Positions 8,229-16,836 of a DNA stretch of 64,000 bases are shown in pieces. The stretch's first letter is position 1. Each line of letters opens with the position of its first letter. The stretch comes from Ferrovibrio sp041906005 (GTDB lineage: Bacteria; Pseudomonadota; Alphaproteobacteria; Ferrovibrionales; Ferrovibrionaceae): NCBI RefSeq assembly GCF_041906005.1, contig NZ_JAYRJY010000001.1:1922001-1986000 (forward strand). The letters are read 5' to 3'. The notes under the pieces are model-generated. The model was not told the DNA's origin, searched no databases, and was given only the letters and a program-made list of their open reading frames with translations. The position numbers were made by a program, and so were the translations under genes.

Positions 8229-9353
8229 ATGACCCCGGCTGCCGAGACGCCTCCCGAGATGCCTGCCGACTCCGCTTCCGCCCTGCGCCGGGGCTGGACG
8301 ACGGGCGCCTGTGCCACGGCGGCAACAGCGGCGGCCTATCAGGCTTTGCTCACCGGCGCTTTCCCCGATCCCGTCACCATCACGTTGCCCAAAGGCGAGA
8401 GGCCGAGCTTCGCTCTGGCGCATGAGGCTCGCGGCGAAAACTGGGCCGAGGCCGGCATCGTCAAGGATGCCGGCGACGATCCCGATGTGACGCATCAGGC
8501 CTTGATCCTGTCCCGCATACGTCGCGGTGCGCCGGGCAGCGGGATCGTGTTCCGTGCCGGCGAGGGCGTGGGCATGGTCACGCGTGCCGGCCTGCCGATC
8601 CCGCCGGGCGAACCGGCAATCAACCCGGTGCCACGCCGCATGATGAGCGAAGTCGTGTCGGCGCTGGCCGCGCGGCATGGCGCGGTGCCGGATGTCGAGA
8701 TCGAGATCGCCGTGCCGGGTGGCGCAGAGCTGGCGAAGCAGACCTGGAATCCGCGCCTGGGCATCGTGGGCGGCCTGAGCATCCTGGGAACCACCGGCAT
8801 CGTCGTGCCGTTTTCCTGTTCGGCCTGGATCCATTCGATCCATCGCGGCGTCGATGTGGCGATTGCCGCTGGCCTCGATCATGTCGCCGGCTGCACCGGC
8901 TCAAGCTCGGAGGCTGCCGTGCAGTCGCTTTACGCCCTGCCCGAAATCGCATTGCTCGACATGGGGGATTTCGCCGGTGCGCTGCTGAAATACCTGCGCC
9001 AGCATCCGCTGCCGCGCCTCACCATCGGCGGCGGCTTCGCCAAGCTGGTCAAGCTGGCCCAGGGCCAGATGGACCTGCATTCCGGTCGCAGCCAGGTCGA
9101 CAAGGCCGTATTGTCGCAATGGCTGCGCGACTGCGGCGGCGATGCCGCGCTGGTCACGCGCGCTGCCGACGCCAACACGGCACTGGAAGTGTTGCAGATG
9201 GCACAGCAGGTGCATCTGCCGCTGGGCGATCACGTGGCGCGACTGGCGCGTGATGCAGCCGGGCGTATCGTGGCGCCGGCCCGCATCGATATCGACGTGG
9301 TGGCGGTGGATCGCGCCGGCAATATTGTCGGCCGCAGCGGGGGAGCGGCCTGA
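8229..9353 (+). CDS. cbiD: Cobalt-precorrin-5B C1-methyltransferase
   Basis: The product is 374 residues. The CbiD hallmark RRGWTTGACATAATAAAYQA is at about residue 20, followed by TLPKGERPSFALA, GIVKDAGDDPDVTHQ and GEGVGMVTRAGLPIPPGEPAINPVPR. CbiD methylates C1 in the cobalt-early ('anaerobic') branch. The gene is divergent from cobA and overlaps cobK by one base (TGATG). Its presence in place of cobF shows that this locus uses the C1-methylation chemistry of the cobalt-early pathway at this step. Confidence 0.93.
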   Translation: MTPAAETPPEMPADSASALRRGWTTGACATAATAAAYQALLTGAFPDPVTITLPKGERPSFALAHEARGENWAEAGIVKDAGDDPDVTHQALILSRIRRGAPGSGIVFRAGEGVGMVTRAGLPIPPGEPAINPVPRRMMSEVVSALAARHGAVPDVEIEIAVPGGAELAKQTWNPRLGIVGGLSILGTTGIVVPFSCSAWIHSIHRGVDVAIAAGLDHVAGCTGSSSEAAVQSLYALPEIALLDMGDFAGALLKYLRQHPLPRLTIGGGFAKLVKLAQGQMDLHSGRSQVDKAVLSQWLRDCGGDAALVTRAADANTALEVLQMAQQVHLPLGDHVARLARDAAGRIVAPARIDIDVVAVDRAGNIVGRSGGAA

Positions 9354-10126
9354 TGGCGCGCAAACGCAACCTGCTGCTGCTGGGCGGTACCGGCGAGGGC
9401 CTGCGGCTGGCGCGTGAACTGGAGCATCATCCGAAGATCCATTGTATTTCCTCGCTGGCTGGCCGCACCGAGAATCCGGAAAGGCCGCCAGGCACCGTGC
9501 GCATCGGCGGTTTCGGCGGCGTGGCGGGCCTGAGCGAGTATCTGGTGACCGAGAAGATCGATCTGGTGCTGGATGCCACGCATCCTTTTGCCGCCCAGAT
9601 GGCGCGCCATGCCTTCGAGGCCTGTCAGGCGCTGGGGATTCCGCGCGCCAAGCTGGTGCGGCCGCCCTGGGTGCCTTCGCCGGGCGACCGCTGGACCATG
9701 ATGCCCAGCGTGACGGCGGCGGCGATATTCCTGCGCTTCCATCCGGCGCAGCGCATCTTTCTTACCCTCGGCCGGCAAGAAATCGCGCCCTTTGTGCCGC
9801 TGGGACGCGAAGACAAACCCCATGGAAATGGGCGCTGGTTTCTCACCCGCATGATTGATCCGCCAGCCGATGGCGTCGTGCTGCCGCCGGGCGACCTGAT
9901 TCTCGGTCGCGGGCCGTTCCGGCCAGAGGACGAGCGCGCATTGATGCAGCAGCATCGCATCGATCTGCTGGTGACCAAGAATGCCGGCGGCGCAGCAGCC
10001 AAGATCGCCGCCGCCGCCGAGCTGCATATTCCCGTGCTGATGATCGAGCGTCCGCCCCTGCCGCCGGGCGAGACTCTGGATTCGGTCGGCGCTGCCCTGG
10101 CCTGGGCGAATCTCAGCGCGGTTTAG
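9353..10126 (+). CDS. cobK: (Cobalt-)precorrin-6A reductase
   Basis: The product is 257 residues in the CobK/CbiJ family. It has an N-terminal nucleotide-binding turn LLLGGTGEGLRLARELE, the conserved DATHPFAAQMARHA around residue 82, and LTLGRQEIAPF. It reduces the macrocycle with NAD(P)H before the later methylations. Start and stop overlap with cbiD (TGATG), indicating coupling. Whether the substrate carries cobalt (CbiJ) or not (CobK) cannot be read from sequence; the cbiD partner favours the cobalt form. Confidence 0.9.
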   Translation: MARKRNLLLLGGTGEGLRLARELEHHPKIHCISSLAGRTENPERPPGTVRIGGFGGVAGLSEYLVTEKIDLVLDATHPFAAQMARHAFEACQALGIPRAKLVRPPWVPSPGDRWTMMPSVTAAAIFLRFHPAQRIFLTLGRQEIAPFVPLGREDKPHGNGRWFLTRMIDPPADGVVLPPGDLILGRGPFRPEDERALMQQHRIDLLVTKNAGGAAAKIAAAAELHIPVLMIERPPLPPGETLDSVGAALAWANLSAV

Positions 10127-10129
10127 GCG

Positions 10130-10558
10130 TCAGCGGATCTCGAAGCTGTAGATCGCCTCGCGCGCCGCCGGGCCATTAGGCTCGAAGGGCCGGCGATAGA
10201 CAAAATACAGGATGGTCGGTCCGGTGCCGGTTGCGCGGAAATGCCAGACTTCCGTGCCGCCGCGGCCGGGCATGGTGCCCTCGGCGGTGTAGGCCGGCTC
10301 CTCGGCCAGGCTCAGCACCTCTACGCCGGGTGCCTCGTTGACCATGCTCCAGCGATAGCCGGTGCTGTGATTGGCGGCCAGCCGGATGCGCACCTCTTCG
10401 CCCTGCATCAGGATGAAACGGCCGCCGGATTGGGCGAATTCCAGCGTCAGCGGCTCCGGCTTTTCCACTGCCTTCTCGCCAGTGCCGGCGCAGGCGGCCA
10501 GGAAGCCGCAGAACAGCAGAACGGGAAATATGCGCCAGGTCGCCATGGTCCGCCTCAT
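10130..10558 (-). CDS. Chagasin-like (I42) cysteine-protease inhibitor lipoprotein at the end of the cob operon
   Basis: The product is 142 residues with a lipoprotein signal (FPVLLFCGFLAAC, lipobox LAAC). The mature part shows the three loops of chagasin/I42 inhibitors: NHSTGYRW (the NPTTGY loop), GRGGTEVWHFRATGTG (the GxG loop) and VYRRPFEPNG (the RPW/F loop). Members block papain-like proteases by inserting these loops into the active-site cleft. Its ATG overlaps the cobM stop by four bases (ATGA), so it is the last gene of the long B12 operon. A link to cobalamin is not known. Its target could be a host, predator or self protease. Confidence 0.82.
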   Translation of the reverse strand: MRRTMATWRIFPVLLFCGFLAACAGTGEKAVEKPEPLTLEFAQSGGRFILMQGEEVRIRLAANHSTGYRWSMVNEAPGVEVLSLAEEPAYTAEGTMPGRGGTEVWHFRATGTGPTILYFVYRRPFEPNGPAAREAIYSFEIR

Positions 10559-11349
10559 CGCTTCGCTGTCTTGGCCTTGGTTTTGGCTTTCGGGCCGGGC
10601 CGCAGCACATGCACGTGATTCGGATCGTACAACGCGCTGTCGCTGAAATCAGCAGCCTCGTCCAGCACCCGGCCCATCAGGATCAGGGCCGTGCGGGTGA
10701 TCTTGGCGGCGCGCACCTTGGCGGCGATGTCGGAGAGGCGGCCGCGGATGATCTGCTGGTCAGGCCAGGTGGCGCGCACCACCACGGCTACCGGGCAGTC
10801 GGCGCCATAATGCGGCGTCAATTCTTCCACCACATGGCGGATGTTGCGGATGGAAAGATGGATGGCCAGCGTCGCGCCCGTGCGGCCGAAATTCGCCAGC
10901 GTTTCCCCTGCCGGCATGTCGGAGGATTTCATCGCCGTGCGGGTCAGGATCACCGACTGTGCGATGTCGGGCAGGGTCAGTTCGGTCTGCAACGCGGCGG
11001 CGGCGGCGGCGAAGGCCGGCACGCCGGGCGTGATGGTGTAGGGGATCCCCAGTTTCTTCAGGCGCCGGATCTGCTCGGCGATGGCGCCGTACAGCGAGGG
11101 ATCGCCGGAATGCACGCGCGCCACATCCAGGCCCTTGTCATGCGCCGCCACGATCTCGGCCATGATCTCGTCCAGGTTCAGCGGCGCGGTATCCACCACG
11201 CGCGCGCCCTTCGGCGCCAGCGTCACGACGGCCTCCGGCACCAGCGAGCCGGCATAGAGGCAGACGGGGCAGGATTCGATCAGCTTCGCGCCGCGCAGGG
11301 TGATCAGGTCGGGCGCGCCGGGGCCGGCGCCGATGAAGTGAACTGTCAT
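10555..11349 (-). CDS. cobM: Precorrin-4 C11-methyltransferase
   Basis: The product is 264 residues in the tetrapyrrole methylase fold. Signatures are VHFIGAGPGAPDLITLRGAK at the N-terminus, then YAGSLVPEAVV, RVHSGDPSLYGAIAEQ and TPGVPAFAAAAAAL. CobM/CbiF transfers a methyl group to C11. The C-terminus is a Lys/Ala-rich tail (GPKAKTKAKTAKR). It overlaps the cbiG/cobJ stop and the I42 gene start by four bases each, in the middle of a tightly coupled operon. Confidence 0.93.
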   Translation of the reverse strand: MTVHFIGAGPGAPDLITLRGAKLIESCPVCLYAGSLVPEAVVTLAPKGARVVDTAPLNLDEIMAEIVAAHDKGLDVARVHSGDPSLYGAIAEQIRRLKKLGIPYTITPGVPAFAAAAAALQTELTLPDIAQSVILTRTAMKSSDMPAGETLANFGRTGATLAIHLSIRNIRHVVEELTPHYGADCPVAVVVRATWPDQQIIRGRLSDIAAKVRAAKITRTALILMGRVLDEAADFSDSALYDPNHVHVLRPGPKAKTKAKTAKR

Positions 11350-13160
11350 GCGCCGAACTTCTTCTCGTAGCCGCGCGGTGTGTAGACGAAGCGGCGGCCG
11401 TTGGGCAGTTGGATGCTGCGGCTGGCGCTGCTGCCCACCAGCACGACGGTCAGCATGTCGACCTGTTCGACATCCAGGTCGCCCAGCGTGGTCTGCGTCA
11501 CCCGTTCGCCCTCACGGCCCAGGTTGCGCGCCAGCACCACGGGCGTTTCGCGCGGACGATGCTGCAGCAGGATGTCCTTCGCCATGGCAAGCTGGGTGCG
11601 GCGACGCTGCGATACCGGATTGTAGAAGGCAATCACGAAATCCGCCTCCGCCGCCTTCTTGATGCGCAGCAGGATCATGTCCAGCGGCGTCAGCAGGTCG
11701 GACAGCGAGATCGTGCAGAAATCATGGCCCAGCAGCGCGCCCGACCGTGCCGCGGCCGCCTGCAGGGCCGAGATGCCGGGCGCCACGTTGATCGCCACGC
11801 GCTGCCAGTCCTTGCGCCGCGGTTCCTGCTCCAGCAGGGCAAACACCAGCGTCGCCATGGCATAGATGCCGGGATCGCCCGAGCAGACCAGCGCCACGCG
11901 TTTGTCCTGCGCCGCCAGGTCGAGCGCGGCGCGCACGCGTTTTTCCTCTTCGCCCAGCTCGAAACGGTGCTGCGTCTTGCCGGTCGCGAGTTCGGGATAG
12001 AGGTCGAGATACAGGCCATAGCCGACCCAGTCGGTGGCTTCCGCCAGCGCGATGCGCGCTTCCGGGGTCAGCCACGCCGCATCGCCCGGCCCGGTGCCCA
12101 CCACATGCAGCTCGCCGCGCGGCAACCCGCGCGAGGCACCGTCGAAAGGCGATGGCGAAAGCGCGATGGCGCAGGTGGCGCGCTCGGATTTCACCTTCGG
12201 TACGATCAGCGTGGCAGTCGGCCCGGCGGCGGCCAGGGCCGCGCCTTCGGCCACGCCATGGCAGCCGACCTCGGCGAACACGGTGTCGGAAGGATTGGCC
12301 AGCCGGGGCGTTTCGGCCTCCAGCGTGGCGGCATCGAAGACGCGGAAGGGCACGCCCAGCCAGCGCGCCAGTTCCTGCATGGCCGGTTCGTCGGCCTTCA
12401 GGTCCAGCGAATAGACACCGGCGATGCTGTCGCGCGCGATGCCGTGGTCGGACAGCGTGGTCTGCACCAGGCGGATCAGTTCCACCGGTTTGGCGTTGCG
12501 TTCGCAGCCGACGCCGATGGCAATGTTGCGTGGATGATAGATCAGGTGATCGGCACTGCCCTCGATGGCGCGGTGCGTGACTTCGATCACCATGCGGCCA
12601 TCGGCGCTGAGCGGCAGGTTGCTCTCGGCCAGCCAGGGTGCATCACCCACGATGCGCAGGCCGCCGCCGCGCAGCAGGTTCGCCATCAGGCCCTTGGCAT
12701 CTTCGGGATTGGCGAGCATGTAGCCTTCGGGCGGTTCGTCCAGGCCCAGTCCGAAGGCAAGGTCGCCTGCGGTGGTGATCGCCGGAATGCCCTGCAGCAC
12801 GCTGGCGATGCGGCGGCTCAGCAGGTTGGCGCCGTGATGGCCGCCCAGCAACGGCACGACAGACGAGCCATCGGCCGCCACCGCGATCAACGGCGGTTCG
12901 TTGCGCTTGTCGGAAAGCTGCGGCGCCACGGCGCGGATCAGGATGCCGGCGGCGCAGATGCCGATCACCGGCCGGCCGGCCGCGAATAACTGCGCGATGG
13001 TGTCTGTTGCCCTGCCGCCCGATGGCGCTATGGGCAGGGCATGCACCAGCGCGGTATCGTCGGGGGCATAGACCTCCCAGGCCGGGAAGGCGGCCATCAA
13101 TGCCTGCGCCACGCCGCGCGCATTGGGGGTCAGCAGCACAAGGGCCGGTTTTCCGCTCAT
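11346..13160 (-). CDS. cbiG-cobJ: CbiG-CobJ fusion: cobalt-precorrin-5A hydrolase / precorrin-3B C17-methyltransferase
   Basis: The product is 604 residues joining two enzymes. Residues 1 to about 340 are CbiG (ICAAGILIRAVAPQLSDKRNEPP, LLGGHHGANLLSRRIA, GVGCERNAKPVELIRLV), the lactone-opening hydrolase that releases the two-carbon fragment. The rest is CobJ/CbiH (ELHVVGTGPGDAAWLTPEAR, GYGLYLDLY, CSGDPGIYAMATLVF, NLGREGERV), the ring-contracting C17-methyltransferase. The fusion couples ring contraction to ring opening. ATGA overlaps bind it to cobI and cobM. The open frame continues upstream into cobI, but MSGKPALVLL at 13160 is the natural CbiG start. Confidence 0.92.
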   Translation of the reverse strand: MSGKPALVLLTPNARGVAQALMAAFPAWEVYAPDDTALVHALPIAPSGGRATDTIAQLFAAGRPVIGICAAGILIRAVAPQLSDKRNEPPLIAVAADGSSVVPLLGGHHGANLLSRRIASVLQGIPAITTAGDLAFGLGLDEPPEGYMLANPEDAKGLMANLLRGGGLRIVGDAPWLAESNLPLSADGRMVIEVTHRAIEGSADHLIYHPRNIAIGVGCERNAKPVELIRLVQTTLSDHGIARDSIAGVYSLDLKADEPAMQELARWLGVPFRVFDAATLEAETPRLANPSDTVFAEVGCHGVAEGAALAAAGPTATLIVPKVKSERATCAIALSPSPFDGASRGLPRGELHVVGTGPGDAAWLTPEARIALAEATDWVGYGLYLDLYPELATGKTQHRFELGEEEKRVRAALDLAAQDKRVALVCSGDPGIYAMATLVFALLEQEPRRKDWQRVAINVAPGISALQAAAARSGALLGHDFCTISLSDLLTPLDMILLRIKKAAEADFVIAFYNPVSQRRRTQLAMAKDILLQHRPRETPVVLARNLGREGERVTQTTLGDLDVEQVDMLTVVLVGSSASRSIQLPNGRRFVYTPRGYEKKFGA

Positions 13161-13876
13161 GCCCCGAACTCCATGAAATGCTGCTGGCCTTTGCGATGCA
13201 CCACGATCATGGCGAAATAGGGAATGGCCGAAGGATCGACTTCCGACAGCGGCAGGATGCGCTGCTCGGCCATGGTGGCGCGTTCGATATAGCGCGCATG
13301 GTCGGCCAGATGCAGGCGGTTGAGCAGGTCGATCACGCGCGGCCCATGGCGGCCCAGTTTCAGGATCGCGGCGGCATCGGTATGCAGCAGTTTGTGCGCG
13401 ATGGTCTCGTCGTCCAGCGGGGCGGGGATCACGGTCAGCACGTCGTTGCGCGAGACCAGCGGATATTGCAGGGCGGCGGCGCAGGCGGTGAGCGACGACA
13501 CGCCCGGCACGATCTCGACCGGGAAATCCTCGCTCAGTCGGCCGAACAGATACATGAACGAGCCATAGAGGAACGGATCGCCCTCGCACAGAACCGCCAC
13601 GTTGCGGCCGGCCTTGAGATGCGCGGCGAGATCCCCGGCAGCCTGTTCATACACGGTCTGTGCCGGGAACCGCGCCACGCTGAGTGGCATGCGGATCGCC
13701 AGCTCGGTCTGGCCGCCGCTTAAATGCGGCGCCACGATGCGGCGCGCCAGGCTGTCGCCCTGTTCCGGTGCGGGATAGGCCACCACATCGGCGGCCTGCA
13801 ACAGGCGCAGGGCTTTCAGGGTAATCAGCTCGGGGTCGCCCGGGCCGATGCCAAGGCCATACAGGGTACCAGTCAT
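13157..13876 (-). CDS. cobI: Precorrin-2 C20-methyltransferase
   Basis: The product is 239 residues and methylates C20 of (cobalt-)factor II/precorrin-2. Family motifs are LYGLGIGPGDPELITLKALR at the very start, AYPAPEQGDSLARRIV, CEGDPFLYGSFMYLF and EIVPGVSSLTACAAAL. I chose the ATG at 13876 because it overlaps the cobL stop as ATGA, like most junctions in this operon. A start six codons upstream (13894) is also possible. Confidence 0.93.
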   Translation of the reverse strand: MTGTLYGLGIGPGDPELITLKALRLLQAADVVAYPAPEQGDSLARRIVAPHLSGGQTELAIRMPLSVARFPAQTVYEQAAGDLAAHLKAGRNVAVLCEGDPFLYGSFMYLFGRLSEDFPVEIVPGVSSLTACAAALQYPLVSRNDVLTVIPAPLDDETIAHKLLHTDAAAILKLGRHGPRVIDLLNRLHLADHARYIERATMAEQRILPLSEVDPSAIPYFAMIVVHRKGQQHFMEFGA

Positions 13877-15075
13877 TCCTTTGTCACGCTCCACTGCGTC
13901 ACCGGCATCATGGCATGCCAGCCATGGAAACGGCCGACCGGTTCGGCGCGATAGACGGCGAAGCGACCGAGATCGCCGCCATAGCTCTGGCGCGCCTGCA
14001 CCACTTTTGCCTCGCCTTCCAGCGTGACGACGTTGGCGACCAGCCGGCCGCCGGGCTTCAGCGCGTCCCAGCAGCGCGCCACCAGCCCCTCGGCCATGAT
14101 GCCGCCGCCGATGAAGATCGCATCCGGTGCCGGCAGGCCATCCAGCGCCGCCGGCACGCTGCCGCTCACGATTTCCAGATGCGGCACGCCCAGGGCCAGG
14201 GCATTCTGCGCGATCATGCCGCGCCGGCCGTCACGCACTTCGATGGCAATCGCGCGATTGCGGCGGTCGGCGCGCAGCCATTCGATGCCGATCGAGCCCG
14301 AGCCTGCGCCCACATCCCACAGCAGGTCGCCGGCAAAGGGCGCCAGCCTGGAAAGCGTGACGGCGCGGATTTCGCGTTTGGTGATGTTGCCGTCATGCAG
14401 GAACAGGTCGTCATCCAGTCCGGCCAGGCGGCTGAGGCCGGGTCCATCGTGCAATTGCACCGCCAGGGTGTTGAAGTCGGCGCAGGCGGCGACGCTCCAG
14501 CTTTTCGCCACGCCGTCATGCCGGCGTTCCGTCACGCCGCCCATATGCTCCAGCACGGTGATCGTGGCGCTGCCGAACCCGCGTTTGGTGAGAAGGGCGG
14601 CCACCTGTGCCGGCGTCTGGCCGCTGTCGGACAGGATCAGCAGTTTCGCATTGGGCTGCAGATAAAGGCCGAGCAGATCGAGCGGACGTCCGTGCAGCGT
14701 GAGGCAGTCGCAGGCATCCACCGTCCAGCCCATGCGGGCGGCGGCCAGGCTGAAGGCGCTGACATGCGGGAAGATGCGCATCTCGGCGACGGGCACACGC
14801 TTGGCCAGGGTCACGCCGATGCCGAACCACATCGGATCGCCGGTCGCCAGCACGCAGACGCGCCGCCCGCGATAATCGGTGATGCGTTCGACCAGATCGA
14901 GCAGCGGCCGCGTCCAGGTCATGCGCGTCTGGTTCGGCAGTTCGGGCAGCAGGGCCAGATGGCGTTCGCCGCCGATCAGGATTTCCGCATCCTCGGCCAG
15001 GGCGCGTGCCGCCGGCGCCAGGCCGTTCAGGCCGTCCTCGCCGAGGCCAACCACCGAAAGCCAGGGCAGGGTCAT
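13873..15075 (-). CDS. cobL: Precorrin-6Y C5,15-methyltransferase (decarboxylating), CbiE-CbiT fusion
   Basis: The product is 400 residues. The N-terminal CbiE domain begins WLSVVGLGEDGLNGLAP and contains LIGGERHLALLP and VLATGDPMWFGIG. The C-terminal CbiT domain, a class I methyltransferase, has KREIRAVTLSRLAPFAG, LLWDVGAGSGSIGIEWLR and DAIFIGGG. It methylates C5 and C15 and decarboxylates the C12 acetate. It is joined to cobH and cobI by ATGA overlaps. Confidence 0.93.
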   Translation of the reverse strand: MTLPWLSVVGLGEDGLNGLAPAARALAEDAEILIGGERHLALLPELPNQTRMTWTRPLLDLVERITDYRGRRVCVLATGDPMWFGIGVTLAKRVPVAEMRIFPHVSAFSLAAARMGWTVDACDCLTLHGRPLDLLGLYLQPNAKLLILSDSGQTPAQVAALLTKRGFGSATITVLEHMGGVTERRHDGVAKSWSVAACADFNTLAVQLHDGPGLSRLAGLDDDLFLHDGNITKREIRAVTLSRLAPFAGDLLWDVGAGSGSIGIEWLRADRRNRAIAIEVRDGRRGMIAQNALALGVPHLEIVSGSVPAALDGLPAPDAIFIGGGIMAEGLVARCWDALKPGGRLVANVVTLEGEAKVVQARQSYGGDLGRFAVYRAEPVGRFHGWHAMMPVTQWSVTKE

Positions 15076-15740
15076 GGTGCCACCTTTTCCTTCACTGGTT
15101 CCCAGGCCGCCAGCGCATTGATCGCGGCCGCGGCCATGGCGCTGCCACCGCGCCGGCCCTTCAGGGTGGCAAAAGCCACGCCTTTTGGCGCGGCGTCGAT
15201 CAGTGCCTGCTTGGATTCCGCCGCGCCGACGAAACCGACGGGAAAACCGAGAATGGCGGCCGGCTTGGGCGCGCCTTCGTCCAGCAGCTCCAGCAGGCGG
15301 AACAGGGCGGTCGGCGCATTGCCGATCACCACCACGGCGCCCGCCAGATGCGGTTGCCACAATTCCACGGCCGCCGCCGAGCGGGTGATCTGCTTGGTGC
15401 GGCCGATCTCGCGCGCTTCCGGCGTGTTGAGGAAACTCAGCACCGGATTGTTTGCCGGCAGGCGCGAACGGATCACGCCATAGGCCACCATGTCCACATC
15501 GCTCAGGATCGGCCTGCCGGCGCGCAGCGCATCATGCACGGCCAGCGGCAGGTCCGGCGTCCACACCATGTCGGGCAGGATATCGGGCATGGCGCAGGCA
15601 TGGATCAGGCGCAGGGCCAGTTCGTCGATGCCCGGCGGCAGGTGCGACAGGTCCACCTCGTCGCGGATCATCTGGAACGACAGGCGATAGATCGCGTCGG
15701 GATCGCGCAGGTAGTCGTATCTGGCCTTGCCGGTCATCAC
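15072..15740 (-). CDS. cobH: Precorrin-8X methylmutase
   Basis: The product is 222 residues and moves the C11 methyl group to C12, giving (hydrogeno)cobyrinate. Conserved stretches are IYRLSFQMIRDEVDL, IHACAMPDILPDMVW, GRPILSDVDMVAYGVIRSRL, VVIGNAPTALFRLLELL and GFPVGFVGAAESKQAL. The first two codons are both ATG. The 15740 start gives an ATGA overlap with the cbiX stop. It is a middle gene of the leftward operon. Confidence 0.94.
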   Translation of the reverse strand: MMTGKARYDYLRDPDAIYRLSFQMIRDEVDLSHLPPGIDELALRLIHACAMPDILPDMVWTPDLPLAVHDALRAGRPILSDVDMVAYGVIRSRLPANNPVLSFLNTPEAREIGRTKQITRSAAAVELWQPHLAGAVVVIGNAPTALFRLLELLDEGAPKPAAILGFPVGFVGAAESKQALIDAAPKGVAFATLKGRRGGSAMAAAAINALAAWEPVKEKVAP

Positions 15741-16819
15741 TTGGTCAGCGTCTTGGGGCCGAGCGGATGGTCGGCATGGGGATAGGGGTGGTGGCCGTGA
15801 TTGTGGTCGTGCCCATGGCTGTGCCCGTGATCATGTCCGTGATCATGACCGTGATGGTGGTGATCGTGGCCGTGATGATCATGGCTGTGGTGATGATCGC
15901 CGTGGTCATGCTTCCCGGTGCCGATACCCTCCACATGATGGTGGTGGCTTTCCTGCGCCAGGCCGACCTCGTCCTCGAAACCCAGAACCTGCGCGCGATA
16001 TTTGCACATCTGGCAGTTCATGTTGTTGGTGCCGGCCAGGATTTCCTGCAGCCGGTCCTCGAACACCTCCAGCACCAGCGGGTGATCGTTCAGATAGCCG
16101 GCCTTGACGAATTCGATTTCGGGATGGGCGGCGGCCACGCGGTCGGTGTGTTCGTAGATGCGTTCGACCAGGATGCCGGTGAACAGGAAATACGGGAACA
16201 CGATGACGCGCCTGTAGCCGAGCTTCGCCACATGCTCGAGCGCGGGCTGCACCAGCGGGAAGGTGACGCCGGAATAGGCGGTCTCGCCCCAGCCGAAGCC
16301 AAAGCCTTCCCACAGCATGCGCATCACCTTGGCGATGTTGGAATTGGCATCGGGATCCGACGTGCCGCGCCCCACCACCACCAGGGCTGTCTCGTGGCGG
16401 CCGATATGTTCGCCAGCAGCATCCAGCGCCTGCTGCACGCGCTCGCCGGCGGCACGCAGCATCTTCAGGTCGATGCCCAGATCGCGGCCATACTGGATGG
16501 TCACATCCGGATGTTCCGCCTGATAGCGGTTGAGCACGCTGGGAATGTCGTTCTTGGCATGGCCGGCGGCGAACAGCATGCCGGGCAGGGCCAGGATCTT
16601 GGTGTTGCCCTTGGCGCGCAGGGCATCCAGGCCGTCGCGGATGATCGGTGTGGCGAATTCCAGGAAGCCGAAATCGACATCGTATTGCGGCAGGCGGCGT
16701 TTCATATGCTCGGCCAAAGCGGTGAATTCCGCCACGGCGCGTTCGTCGCGGCTGCCATGGCCGCAAAGCATGACGCCAGTTTTTTCAAATGGGGTCTTCT
16801 GGAAGGGGGTCTGGAACAT
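15737..16819 (-). CDS. cbiX: Long-form CbiX sirohydrochlorin cobaltochelatase with MxCxxC motif and His-rich tail
   Basis: The product is 360 residues. There are two CbiX-like halves: the first starts GVMLCGHGSRDERAVAEF and has LALPGMLFAAGHAKNDIP, while the second has VVVGRGTSDPDANSNIAK and VFPYFLFTGILVERIY. They are followed by NCQMCKYR, the MxCxxC Fe-S site known from long CbiX of Bacillus megaterium. The last 65 or so residues are nearly half histidine with Asp and Gly, an obvious metal store. It inserts Co2+ early, into sirohydrochlorin. It sits in the same operon as cobN, a late chelatase subunit. Confidence 0.93.
   Translation of the reverse strand: MFQTPFQKTPFEKTGVMLCGHGSRDERAVAEFTALAEHMKRRLPQYDVDFGFLEFATPIIRDGLDALRAKGNTKILALPGMLFAAGHAKNDIPSVLNRYQAEHPDVTIQYGRDLGIDLKMLRAAGERVQQALDAAGEHIGRHETALVVVGRGTSDPDANSNIAKVMRMLWEGFGFGWGETAYSGVTFPLVQPALEHVAKLGYRRVIVFPYFLFTGILVERIYEHTDRVAAAHPEIEFVKAGYLNDHPLVLEVFEDRLQEILAGTNNMNCQMCKYRAQVLGFEDEVGLAQESHHHHVEGIGTGKHDHGDHHHSHDHHGHDHHHHGHDHGHDHGHSHGHDHNHGHHPYPHADHPLGPKTLTK
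15785..15915. repeat. Low-complexity repeat encoding the His/Asp/Gly tail of CbiX
   Basis: Short GTGATC/CATGAC-type units (read as CAT/CAC and GAT/GGC codons on the minus strand) repeat irregularly across about 130 bases. The repeat stays in frame and is coding. Its length is likely to vary between strains. Confidence 0.8.
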
Positions 16820-16836
16820 GGGGCTGTATGCTCTCT

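Noticed and set aside
11409..12989. Long plus-strand open frame opposite cbiG/cobJ, and similar ones opposite cobL, the kinases and groEL.
   Set aside because: They have no recognisable domains, and the real genes on the other strand carry conserved motifs and operon overlaps.
15785..15915. Repeat array that might be read as CRISPR-like.
   Set aside because: The units are 3-12 bases, irregular, in frame and encode the His-rich tail of CbiX; there are no spacers.
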